Under the pieces are notes generated by a model. The model saw only the letters and a program-made list of their open reading frames with translations, made no database searches and was not told the DNA's origin. A stretch of DNA of 64,000 nucleotides from Catellatospora sp. KI3. GTDB taxonomy: Bacteria > Actinomycetota > Actinomycetes > Mycobacteriales > Micromonosporaceae. Below are positions 8,211 to 17,000 of the stretch, piece after piece; positions within the stretch are counted from its first letter, which is position 1, and each line of letters opens with the position of its first letter. The DNA lies in assembly GCF_029948125.1 (NCBI RefSeq), contig NZ_JASAMB010000023.1, positions 1-64,000 of the forward strand, read 5' to 3'. A program made the translations under genes and the position numbers.

Positions 8211-8692
8211 CGCCTCAGGTTACGTGAGCTGCTTTCGTTCTCGCATACCGCGTCGTGGCGGCCGCACGCGGGGCCGCAACCGGAGCGCGAATGCGTCGTT
8301 GTCCAAGACGCACGACCCCTGGCGTGTGGTTGCGTTGCCAGCCGTGTGATGTCTCCCCGGATGTCACCGACAGCTCATGTGTTACTCGCGATGCGACGCT
8401 CCGTGTCCGGCCGGGCCCCCGCCCACCGGTACGCGGAGTGTCGCGCCTTGGCGCGCACAACCCCAGGTCACGTACATGAGATGCGCCGTTTAAGACCTTT
8501 TTCAGGCATTTTGGCTGACAACGTTGCGTAATCGTCCGACTACGGAGCATGATGGGCGGGCGAGTAACGCACGCCGTTCGCGTCGGTTCGGGGGAACCAT
8601 CGGGGGGATGTGCCCGCTTCCGCGGCAGCAGTCTGTGCTGCGGAAGAAGGCAGGTCGCGAGCGGTAGGGAACGTCAGGGGGGACGTGGACAC
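8211..8692. promoter_or_regulatory. Divergent intergenic region, PBP and wblA
   Basis: No gene is supported in this 482-bp gap. It must hold the promoters of the PBP gene and of wblA. Two small inverted repeats lie in the likely wblA leader: GGTTC/GAACC around GGGG at 8585-8598, and GCAGCA/TGCTGC at 8625-8641. A strong Shine-Dalgarno, AGGGGGGAC, precedes wblA. No consensus sigma site is clear enough to call. Confidence 0.4.
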
Positions 8693-8989
8693 ATGGGCAT
8701 GGTCAACGATTGGCCCAGTCTCGCGGCGTGCCGGAACGGAGATCCGGATGCGCTGTTCGTACAAGGAGCCGAGCAGAACGTCGCCAAGCGCGTCTGCCGG
8801 GGTTGTCCGGTGCGGTACGAGTGCCTGGCGGACGCACTCGACAACCGCATCGAGTTCGGGGTCTGGGGTGGCATGACCGAGCGGGAGCGCCGCGCGCTGC
8901 TGCGCCGCCACCCGCACGTGGCCAGCTGGAAACGAGCCTTCGAGGTCGCCATGCAGGAGCAGGACCGCCGCGAGCTGGTCCGCGTCTGA
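8693..8989 (+). CDS. wblA: WhiB-family iron-sulfur regulator (WblA/WhiB4)
   Basis: The 98-residue protein starts at ATG 8693 after AGGGGGGACGTGGACAC. It has the four cysteines that ligate a [4Fe-4S] cluster (C13 and the CRGCPVRYEC block, C35, C38, C44), the GVWGG turn and the basic TERERRALLRR tail that contacts DNA. FVQGAEQN and DNRIEFGVWGGMTER are characteristic of the WblA/WhiB4 subgroup. In streptomycetes WblA is a developmental and antibiotic regulator; M. tuberculosis WhiB4 (Rv3681c) is redox-sensitive. Both are flanked by a class A PBP and two ArsA-like ATPases, exactly as here, which secures the subgroup call. Confidence 0.92.
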   Translation: MGMVNDWPSLAACRNGDPDALFVQGAEQNVAKRVCRGCPVRYECLADALDNRIEFGVWGGMTERERRALLRRHPHVASWKRAFEVAMQEQDRRELVRV

Positions 8990-9056
8990 GGCGACACCTC
9001 ACCACGCACGGAGCCGCCGGCGACCACTGGTCACCGGCGGCTCCCACGTGCGGCGG

Positions 9057-10166
9057 CTAGGAGGCGGCCAGGGCGTCGCCGACGGCGCGCAGGCCGGTGA
9101 GGTCGTGCACGTCGGTGGGCTGCGCCGGTACGTGGGCGACCGGGACGTCGGGGAACTCGTCGGTAAAATCGGTCGAAACCGTGCTCTCCCGTGCCACCTG
9201 CCGCATCAGCAGCGCGTGCACCTCCAGCGCCTGCGCGGTCATCGCGTGCTCCTCGGCCAGCTCGGCGGCGGCCTCGGTGCTCTGCTTGGCCGACAGCTCC
9301 GGCAGCTCCGAGCGGTGCACGCGGTTCAGGACCAGGCCGACCAGCGGCATCCGCTCGGCGCCGAGGCGGCGGGCGAAGTAGCTCGCCTCGCGCACCGCGT
9401 CGGGCTCAGGCGCGGCCACCACCAGGAACGCCGTCTGCGGGTCCTGGAGCACCCGGTACGTCTGCTCAGCGCGCTCGCGGAAGCCGCCGAAGGTCGAGTC
9501 CAGCGCCGAGACGAAGCCCGACAGGTCGGTCAGCAGCTGCGCCCCGAGGATCTTCTGCACCGCCTTGGAGAACACCCCGAACGATGCGGTGACCAGGTTG
9601 AACATGCTCTTGCCGCCGGCCCGCGCGGGCACCATCAGCAGCCGCAGCATCTTGCCGTCGAGGAACCGGCTCAGCCGGGCGGGCGCGTCCAGGAAGTCCA
9701 GCGCCGAGCGGGACGGCGGGGTGTCGACCACGATCAGGTCCCACCGGTCGCCCGCGCGCAGCTGGCCCAGCTTCTCCATCGCCATGTACTCCTGCGTCCC
9801 GGAGAACGTGGAGCTCATCGCCTGGTAGAAGGGGTTGGCGAAGATCTCGCGGGCACGCTCGGGCGCGGTATGGGTGAGCACCACCTCGTCGAAGGTGCGC
9901 TTCATGTCGAGCATCATGGCGTGCAGCTCGCCCGGCCCGTCGACGCCGTCGACCACGCGCGGGGTGTTGTCCAGCTCGGTGAGGCCGAGCGACTGGGCCA
10001 GGCGCCGGGCCGGGTCGATGGTCAGCACCACGGTGCGGCGCCCGTGCTTCTCGGCGGCGCGCAGCGCCAGCGCGGCGGCCGTCGTGGTCTTGCCGACCCC
10101 GCCCGATCCGCAACACACCACGATGCGCACCCTGGGGTCGCCGAGCACCGCGTCCACGTCGAGCAT
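9057..10166 (-). CDS. ArsA-like (GET3/MinD superfamily) ATPase, Rv3680 type
   Basis: The 369-residue protein has a deviant Walker A, CGSGGVGKTT, at residues 19-28, the switch region TIDPARRL and the switch II-like VVDTPPS, all hallmarks of ArsA/Get3 ATPases. It lacks the arsenite-binding cysteine cluster of true ArsA. The paired homologues in M. tuberculosis, Rv3679-Rv3680, form a complex implicated in resistance to reactive intermediates and glycerol toxicity; the precise function is not settled. It lies 9 bp downstream of its partner gene on the same strand, so the two are one operon. Confidence 0.9.
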   Translation of the reverse strand: MLDVDAVLGDPRVRIVVCCGSGGVGKTTTAAALALRAAEKHGRRTVVLTIDPARRLAQSLGLTELDNTPRVVDGVDGPGELHAMMLDMKRTFDEVVLTHTAPERAREIFANPFYQAMSSTFSGTQEYMAMEKLGQLRAGDRWDLIVVDTPPSRSALDFLDAPARLSRFLDGKMLRLLMVPARAGGKSMFNLVTASFGVFSKAVQKILGAQLLTDLSGFVSALDSTFGGFRERAEQTYRVLQDPQTAFLVVAAPEPDAVREASYFARRLGAERMPLVGLVLNRVHRSELPELSAKQSTEAAAELAEEHAMTAQALEVHALLMRQVARESTVSTDFTDEFPDVPVAHVPAQPTDVHDLTGLRAVGDALAAS

Positions 10167-10175
10167 GTGCTCAGC

Positions 10176-11165
10176 CTAAGCCGCGGCGCGCAGCAGCCCG
10201 GCGAGGTGCCGCACTCCGGCCAGGTCGATGCCGTCGGGCAGCAGCGGCAGCTCCAGCATCGGCCGGCGCAGCTCCGCGAGCTCGCCGCGCAGCTGCTGCT
10301 CCAGGGCGTGCCGGGCCTGGTGGTCGCGCGCCTCGGCGAGCAGGGTCGTCACCGTACGCCGGTCGACGGGCAGTCCGGCGGCGACCAGTCCGCGCTTGAG
10401 CTCGGCCTGGGTCAGCTTCGCGTCGGCCAGCAGCGGCGGGCGGGTGCTGTTGACAATGATCTTGCCGATGGGGATGTTCAGCCCGGACAGCTCCGCGATG
10501 GCGTCGGTCGTCTCCTGCACCGGCATCTCCTCCAGCAGGGTGACCAGGTGTACCGAGGTCATCGGCGAGCGCAGCAGCGCGGCCACGCTCTCGCTCTGCG
10601 TCTTGATCGGGCCCAGCTTGGCCAGGCGCGCTGCCTCGGCGGTGACGTTCAGGAAGCGGCCGATGCGGCCGGTGGGCGGGGCGTCGAGCACGACCGCGCG
10701 GTACACCCGGCGCCCGGCGTCGTCGGTGCGGGTCGTCGCCTCCTTGACCTTGCCGGTCAGCAGCACGTCGCGCAGGCCGGGGGCGATGGTGGTGGCGAAG
10801 TCGATCGCGCCGAGCTTGCGCAGCGCGCGCCCGGCCCGGCCCATCCGGTAGAAGAGGTCGAGGTACTCCAGCAGCGCCTCCTCCGGGTCGACGGCGAGCA
10901 GCCGCACGTCGGGACCGGCGTCGGGCAGCCGCCGCTCGGCGTACGGCAGCGGCTCGAGCTCGAACAGCTGGGCCAGGCCCTGCCGCCCCTCGACCTCCAC
11001 CAGCAGCGTGCGATGCCCGCCCGCGGCCAGCGCGAACGCCAACGCGGCGGCCACGGTCGTCTTGCCCGTGCCGCCCTTGCCCGTGACCACATGCAGACGG
11101 GCCGGCCAGGCAGTGTCGTGCGCACTGCGAGCGGCCGGCCCGTCGGGGGAGTCGTTCAGCACCAC
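10176..11165 (-). CDS. ArsA-like ATPase, Rv3679 type
   Basis: GTG 11165 gives 329 residues and avoids overlap with the upstream gene; an in-frame ATG at 11210 would overlap it by 25 bp. The P-loop VTGKGGTGKTT lies close to the N-terminus, followed by the switch regions VEVEGRQG and VLDAPPTGR. It is the first gene of the two-gene ArsA-like operon and pairs with the Rv3680-type protein. Proteins of this class act as dimers or tandem heterodimers coupling ATP hydrolysis to delivery of a client; no client is evident here. Confidence 0.88.
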   Translation of the reverse strand: MVLNDSPDGPAARSAHDTAWPARLHVVTGKGGTGKTTVAAALAFALAAGGHRTLLVEVEGRQGLAQLFELEPLPYAERRLPDAGPDVRLLAVDPEEALLEYLDLFYRMGRAGRALRKLGAIDFATTIAPGLRDVLLTGKVKEATTRTDDAGRRVYRAVVLDAPPTGRIGRFLNVTAEAARLAKLGPIKTQSESVAALLRSPMTSVHLVTLLEEMPVQETTDAIAELSGLNIPIGKIIVNSTRPPLLADAKLTQAELKRGLVAAGLPVDRRTVTTLLAEARDHQARHALEQQLRGELAELRRPMLELPLLPDGIDLAGVRHLAGLLRAAA

Positions 11166-11185
11166 ATGTTGATGGTGCCAGGTGG

Positions 11186-12322
11186 CTACTTCACCTCGCA
11201 GACGAACCAACCCTCGTGCTTGACGAGGGTCAATGTCAGGTCCTGCTCCGACATCTTCTCGTCGCTCGTGACCAGCTTGATGGTCACCGTGGCGGTCGCC
11301 TCGCTCGTCGCCTCACCGGTGAGCTTGGGGGTCTCCCAGGTGAAGGAGGGGTTCTTCAGCTTCGCCTTGTCGGCCTTGATCTGGTCGACCTTGGCCGCGA
11401 TCTCCTTGCCGTCGCGGGCGCCCTCGCAGACCAGCTTCTCGGCCGCGGTCGCGTCGCCGTTCTTGTACACGGCGGTGAGGAAGCTCTGGGTCGCCTCCTT
11501 GGCCGTCGGCGCGCCGATGCCCTCGGTGTTGCGCAGCACGAAGTAGGCGGTGATGCCGCCGGCGCCGCACAGCAGCACCAGCACGCCCGCGATGATCCCG
11601 AGCACCAGGCCGAGGCGGCCCTTCTTCGGCGGGGTCGCCGGGGCGCCGGGGAACTGCATGGGCGGGTAGCCGGGGGTGCCCGGGTAGGGCTGGCCGGTCG
11701 CCGGGTAGCCGGGCTGGCCCGACACGGGCTGGGCCGTGACCGGGTAGGCGGCCGTCGGGTAGGTCGGCTGTGCGGTGGCCGGGTAGGTCGGCTGCGGGGT
11801 CGCCGGGTAGCCCGGCTGGGCCGACACGGGCTGGCCGGAGACGGGGTACGCCGCGGTGGGCGCGGTGTACGGCGGCTGGCTCGTGGGCTGGCCGGAGACC
11901 GGGTACGCGGCGGTGGGCGCGGTGTACGGCGGCTGCGGGGCGACCACCGGGGGCACCGGCGCGGTCGGCGCGGTCGGCGTCGCCACCGGCGGCGCGGGCA
12001 CGGCCGGGGCCGCGGGCGGCGTCACCACGGGCGGCAGCGGAACAGCGGGCCCGGTGGGCTCGGGCAGCGCCGCGGCCGGCGGCACCGGAGCCGCCTGCAC
12101 CGGGGTGGGCTGCACCGGGGTCGGTTCGGGGGCCGCGGCGACCGGCGCGGGCTCGACCGGCAGCGTGGCGGTGGGCTCGACCGGCGCGGCGGCCGGGGGC
12201 ATCGGGACCACGGGCTGCGCGGCGGTGGGGGAGTCGACCGGACCGGCAGCGAACGGGTCGACCGCGGGCGGGTACGAGCTGCCCGGCTCGACAGGCGGCT
12301 GCTGGTCGTTCGGCTGCGACAT
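11186..12322 (-). CDS. Proline-rich single-pass membrane protein
   Basis: The 378-residue protein is organised as a cytoplasmic proline-rich region (residues 1 to about 235), one transmembrane helix (about 240-263, LGLVLGIIAGVLVLLCGAGG), and an extracytoplasmic domain of about 110 residues with a Cys pair (LVCEGA ... WFVCEVK). That domain resembles the NTF2-like/DUF4878 folds of Rv0361-type actinobacterial membrane proteins. The proline-rich part contains near-exact tandem units (PPYTAPTAAYPVSGQP twice, then PGYPAT/PTYPAT units). Function unknown. It precedes the ArsA-like operon on the same strand with 20 bp between the genes and may be co-transcribed. Confidence 0.8.
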   Translation of the reverse strand: MSQPNDQQPPVEPGSSYPPAVDPFAAGPVDSPTAAQPVVPMPPAAAPVEPTATLPVEPAPVAAAPEPTPVQPTPVQAAPVPPAAALPEPTGPAVPLPPVVTPPAAPAVPAPPVATPTAPTAPVPPVVAPQPPYTAPTAAYPVSGQPTSQPPYTAPTAAYPVSGQPVSAQPGYPATPQPTYPATAQPTYPTAAYPVTAQPVSGQPGYPATGQPYPGTPGYPPMQFPGAPATPPKKGRLGLVLGIIAGVLVLLCGAGGITAYFVLRNTEGIGAPTAKEATQSFLTAVYKNGDATAAEKLVCEGARDGKEIAAKVDQIKADKAKLKNPSFTWETPKLTGEATSEATATVTIKLVTSDEKMSEQDLTLTLVKHEGWFVCEVK

Positions 12323-12517
12323 GTGATCTCCCCCTGGTCGTCACTGCGCGGCGCGACACACCGGCCCCGCAGCGGCTCAGCTTAGCGGCATCCCGCACAT
12401 TCCCGCAGCGCCCCCGACCCCGCTCCCAGCGCCCCCGGGCCACAACCGCGGCGCGGAAGGGACGCGGCGCGGGGTCGGGTGTGCGGGCGGCGGCTGGGCG
12501 GGCGTTAGGTTGTGGCA

Positions 12518-12676
12518 ATGACGAAGTGGGAGTACGTGACCGTCCCGCTGCTGGTCCACGCGACCAAGCAGATCCTGGACAACTGGGGCGCCGACGGCTG
12601 GGAGCTGGTGCAGGTCGTGCCCGGCCCCAACTCGGAGCAGCTCGTCGCCTACCTGAAGCGGCCGAAGGCCGACTGA
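12518..12676 (+). CDS. DUF4177 family small protein
   Basis: This 52-residue protein (MTKWEYVTVPL ... GADGWELVQVVPG ... YLKRPKAD) is too short for most ORF listings but shows the DUF4177 hallmarks KWEY and GxxGWELV. A homologous small gene (Rv3678A in M. tuberculosis) lies at the same place between the ArsA pair and the RidA-like gene, which supports it as real. Function unknown. It is followed after 55 bp by ridA on the same strand. Confidence 0.85.
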   Translation: MTKWEYVTVPLLVHATKQILDNWGADGWELVQVVPGPNSEQLVAYLKRPKAD

Positions 12677-12731
12677 GCCGTGCCGCGGCCGGCGGCCGCG
12701 GAGTGAACAGAGCGAACAAGGAGAGACAAAG

Positions 12732-13193
12732 ATGTCTGACCCGTACTCGAAGCTCGCCGAACTGGGGCTGAAGGTGCCTGAGGTGGTGCCGCCGGTGGCG
12801 GCCTACGTGCCCGCGGTGCGCACCGGCAATCACGTGTACGTCTCGGGCCAGCTCCCGATGGCCGAGGGCAAGCTGCTGGCGACCGGCAAGGTCGGTGCCG
12901 AGGTCACCCCGGAGCACGCCAAGGAGCTCGCGGCCCGCTGCGCGCTGAACGGGCTGGCCGCGCTGGAGTGGCTGGTCGGCCTGGACAAGGTCGTCAAGAT
13001 CGTCAAGGTCGTCGGCTTCGTGGCCTCGGCGCCCGGGTTCTCGGGCCAGCCGGGGGTCGTCAACGGCGCGTCCGAGCTGTTCGGCGAGGTGTTCGGCGAG
13101 GCCGGCCGGCACGCCCGGTCGGCGGTGGGCGTGGGCGAGCTGCCGCTCAACGCCCCGGTCGAGGTGGAGCTGATCGCCGAGATCGCCGACTGA
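12732..13193 (+). CDS. RidA/YjgF/Rid family protein
   Basis: The 153-residue protein follows AAGGAGAGACAAAG, an excellent ribosome-binding site. It is a Rid-superfamily chorismate-mutase-like fold with the GNHVYVSGQLPM and VGVGELPLNAPVEVELIAE segments. Classic RidA hydrolyses reactive enamine/imine intermediates of PLP enzymes, but the catalytic Arg motif (RxxVxVxxLP) is replaced by ARSAVGVGELP: the Arg of the RSAVG segment may fill the role, so activity is plausible but unproven. Homologue of Rv3678c by position. Confidence 0.9.
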   Translation: MSDPYSKLAELGLKVPEVVPPVAAYVPAVRTGNHVYVSGQLPMAEGKLLATGKVGAEVTPEHAKELAARCALNGLAALEWLVGLDKVVKIVKVVGFVASAPGFSGQPGVVNGASELFGEVFGEAGRHARSAVGVGELPLNAPVEVELIAEIAD

Positions 13194-13216
13194 CCGGGCA
13201 GGTCGCCTGAGTGCCC

Positions 13217-13278
13217 AGGTCGCCGTTCGGGTGGAGCGCCGCGCCGATGGGCCGGAATCGCCGCCCGAACGGCGATCT
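13217..13278. terminator. Imperfect hairpin downstream of ridA
   Basis: Two 18-nt arms, 13217-13234 and 13261-13278, match at 16 of 18 positions around the core TCGCCGTTCGGG. The hairpin lies 23 bp after the RidA stop and before the metallo-hydrolase gene. A related core, GATCGCCGTTCG, starts a second hairpin after hpt at 48228. Confidence 0.5.
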
Positions 13279-13337
13279 TGTGTCAGCTACAGCGCCGAGG
13301 GGTGGGCGTACGCGGAAAGCTCAGTAGCATCGCTGGC

Positions 13338-14039
13338 ATGACGCAGCAGGTGGGACCGGTGGCGCTACCGGGGTGGGTCACCCTGGTCAGGGCGCCCAAT
13401 GCAGGGCCGATGACCCTCGACGGCACCAACACGTGGCTGCTCGACGACGGGACGGTCATCGACCCCGGCCCGGACGAGCCCGCCCACCTCAAAGCGATCA
13501 TGGATGCCGGCCCGGTGCGCCGCATCCTGGTCACCCACGGCCACCCCGACCACCTCGACGGCGTCGCCCCGCTGGCCGCGCTGACCGGTGCGGCCGTCGG
13601 CGAGGTCCCCGGCTGGGTGACGGAGCTGAAGACCCCCGGCCACACCGCCGACTCGGTCTGCTTCGTCGCCGCGCGGGACGGGCAGCGCGTCGTGTTCACC
13701 GGCGACACCATCCTCGGCCGGGGCAGCAGCGTGGTCGCGTGGCCCGACGGCGACGTCGCGGCCTATCTGGCCAGTCTGGACCTGCTCGCGGCGTACCCGG
13801 TGCCGGGTCTGCCGGGACACGGCCCGGTGCTGCCCGACTGCGGTGCCGCCGCGGCGTGGCTGCGCGCCCACCGGCTGGAGCGGCTCGACCAGGTGCGGGC
13901 CGCGATCGCGCGGGGAGCCCGCACCCCGACCGAGGTCTGCGAGATCGTGTACGCCGACGTCGACCCCGCCATCCGCTTCGCCGCCGAGTGGACCGTCCGG
14001 GCACAACTTGCCTACCTTGAGACGTTGAGCGAGCTGTGA
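13338..14039 (+). CDS. MBL-fold metallo-hydrolase
   Basis: ATG 13338 gives 233 residues. Metal ligands are visible: THGHPDHLDG (HxHxDH), PGHTADS (His) and FTGDT (Asp), then LPGHGPV (His). This is a full metallo-beta-lactamase-fold hydrolase of the LACTB2/Rv3677c type, probably cytoplasmic; LACTB2-like enzymes act as endoribonucleases or hydrolases, but the substrate here is unknown. It sits between ridA and, in related genomes, crp; here a 10-kb block separates it from crp. The next gene starts 7 bp downstream, suggesting coupling. Confidence 0.9.
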   Translation: MTQQVGPVALPGWVTLVRAPNAGPMTLDGTNTWLLDDGTVIDPGPDEPAHLKAIMDAGPVRRILVTHGHPDHLDGVAPLAALTGAAVGEVPGWVTELKTPGHTADSVCFVAARDGQRVVFTGDTILGRGSSVVAWPDGDVAAYLASLDLLAAYPVPGLPGHGPVLPDCGAAAAWLRAHRLERLDQVRAAIARGARTPTEVCEIVYADVDPAIRFAAEWTVRAQLAYLETLSEL

Positions 14040-14046
14040 AGACGCC

Positions 14047-17000
14047 ATGACCTGCCCCGTCTGCGGGACCGTGCCGGTGCCGGCCGCCCGCTTCTGCCAC
14101 CACTGCGGCGCGGCCCTGCCCGCGGCGGCGACCCTGCCCGCCACCGAGCGGCGCGTCGTCACCGTGCTCTTCGGCGACCTGTCCGACTTCACCTCGTGGT
14201 CGGAGGAGCTGGACCCGGAGCGGGTCGGCGCGGTCACCGACCGGGTGCTGTCGGCGCTGGCCGGGGCGGTCAAGACGTTCGGCGGGCATGTGGACAAGCT
14301 GACCGGTGACGGCATCATGGCCGTCTTCGGCGCGCCCGTGGCGCATGAGGACGACGCCGAGCGGGCGGTGCGGGCCGCGCTGTCGATGCAGCGGGCGGTG
14401 CGCCGGGTGCTCGACGACGAGCGCGGCGGCAGCGCCCCGACCGGGCTGCGCCTGGGCGTCAACACCGGACCGGTGGTCGCGGGGGTGCAGGCCGGGCTGG
14501 AGTACACGGTCATCGGCGACACCGTGAACACCGCCGCCCGGCTGGCCGACGCGGCCGCCGTCGGGGCGGTCTACGCGGGGGCGCGCACCGTCGCGGCGAC
14601 CCAGTCCGTGGCGGGCTGGCGCACGCTGCGGCCGCTGCGGCTGAAGGGCAAGCGCGAGCCGGTCGAGACGTACGAGCTGCTGGGGCTGCACGACGCCCGG
14701 GGCACGCGGGCCGGGCTGGGCGAGGAGGGGCCGTTCGTCGGCCGCGAGGCCGAACTCGGCCGGGTCGCCGGGCGCCTGGCCGAGGTCGTCGACCGCGACG
14801 AGCCCCGCGTGCTGGTCTTCACCGCCGAGGCGGGCATCGGCAAGAGCAGGTTCGCCAGCGAGGTCGAGCGCTTCGCCAACGGGTACGAGGTGAGCGCGGG
14901 CCGCTTCGCCAGCCGTACCCAGGCGCGGGTGCTGTCGGTCCGCTGCGCCGCGTACGGCGAGCGCCGCCGCCTCGCGCCGCTGGCCGACCTGGTCCGGCTG
15001 GCCGTCGGCCTGCCCGCCGACCCGAACACCGCCGTCACCCGGCAGGTCGCCGAGGAGCGGCTGCGCCGCCTCACCACCCGGCTCACCCAGCGCAGCGAGC
15101 CCGGCCGTCCGGTCAACGTGGACGTCGACGCGCTGCTGGCGCTGCTCGGCTACGCCGACCCGAACGAGCTGGCCCAGTGGCACGGCGTGTCCGGCGACGA
15201 CCCCGAGCAGCCCGGCCGGGAGACCGCGGTGCTGGCGGTGGCCGTGGCCCGGCTGCTCGACGCGCTGGCCACCGAGTCGCCGCTGGTCGTGATCGTGGAC
15301 GACCTGCACGACGGCACCCCGGAGACCCTGGACGCGCTCGGTTTCGCGCTGGAGGAGCTGACCGGGCCCGCGCTGGTGATCCTGCTGGGCCGGCCGGAGC
15401 TGGTGCGCCGGGCCGGGCAGCTGACCCGGGTCGCCGACGCCGAGGCGACGGCGCTGCCGCCGCTGCGCGGGGCGGACGCGGCCCGGCTGCTCACCGCGTA
15501 CCTCAAGGGCGGGCGGCTGCCGCAGGCCGACGAGGACCGGCTGCTGACCACCGCCCAGGGCAACCCGTTCTACCTGGCCGAGCTGGTCACCCTGCTGATG
15601 GAGCGCGGGGCGCTGACCAAGGCCGGGGCGCAGCGCGGCCTGCCCGCCGCCCCGAACTCGCCCGGCTGGCGGCTCACCCCCGGCTCGCTCGACGCGACCC
15701 TGCTCTCCCGGGACCTGGCCGCGGTGCTCGCCGCCCGCATCGACGCGCTGCCTGTCGAGGCGCGCGCGGTGCTGCGCGACGCCGCCGTGGTCGGCGACTC
15801 GGTGCCCGCCGGGGCGCTGGAGGCGCTGCGCGAGCGCCGGTCCAGCCGCGACGGCCGCCCGGCCGCCGTGGTCGCGGTCGAGCTGGAGCGGGCCGTCGAC
15901 GAGCTGCTGCAGCGCCGGATGCTGCGCCGGGTGCGGGGCGGGTTCGCCTTCGCCACGCCGCTGCTGCGCGAGGCCGCGTACGCCGGGGTGGGCAAGGCCG
16001 ACCTGGCCGACCGGCACGCGTTCCTGGCCCGCTGGGCCGCCCCCGGCCAGACCCAGGTCACCGTCTCGTCCGGACGGACCGTGCCCGCGCTGGCCGGGGT
16101 CACCGACGACATGCGCGACTCGTTCGTGGCCGACCACGCCGAGCGGGCCACCCGGCTCGCCGACGCGGTCCGGCTGCGCCCTGACGTGCCCGCCCGGCAG
16201 GTCGCGCCGCTGGGCGTGGCGGCGCTGGGCCGGGCCGCGCGCCGGGCCGGGCAGGCGGGCGAGCCCGCCGAGGCGGTGGCGTACGGCGCCCGCGCCGCGC
16301 GCCTGGCCCCCGGTGCGCTGCCGCTGCCCGACCGGCTGGTGCACGCCCGCTCGCTGCTGCAGTACGGCCGGATCGCCGAGGCGCTGCACGACGCCGAGAA
16401 GCTGATCGCCGACGCCGCCGACGACCCCCGGGTGCGGGCCGGTGCGCTGCTGCTGGCCGGCCGGGGGCAGGTGGCGCAGGGCGACCCCGACCACGCGTAC
16501 CGGTCGTGGTCGGAGGCGTTGAAGGCGGCCACCGACGCCGACCTGCCCGGTGAGCGGGCCGAGGCGATGCGGCGGATGGGCATGGCCGACTTCCTCAGCG
16601 GGCGGCTGGGCGACGCGTCCAGCCGGTTCGCGGGGGCGTACCAGATCGCGGTCAGCGCGGGCGACCGCAAGTCGCAGGCCTGGTCGCTGCAGAACCTGGC
16701 CTGGGTGACCACCACCCGGGGCGACTTCGCCGGGGCCGACGCGGCCCTGGCCCGCGCGGCGCGGCTGTTCGCCGAGACCCGCGACCCGGTGGGCCGGGCC
16801 TGGCTGCGCGGCACCACCGCGTTCGCGCGGCTGCTCGCGGGGCGGCTGACCGAGGCGCAGCGGCTGGCGCACGTGTTCCTGCCGTTCGGCGAGCGGGTCG
16901 GCGAGGCATGGGCGGTCGGCACGCTGCGCGCCGTGGCCGCGTTCGCCGCCGCCGAGCTGGGCGAACTGGGCGAGGCCGACCGGGAGGCGCGGCGCGCCTA

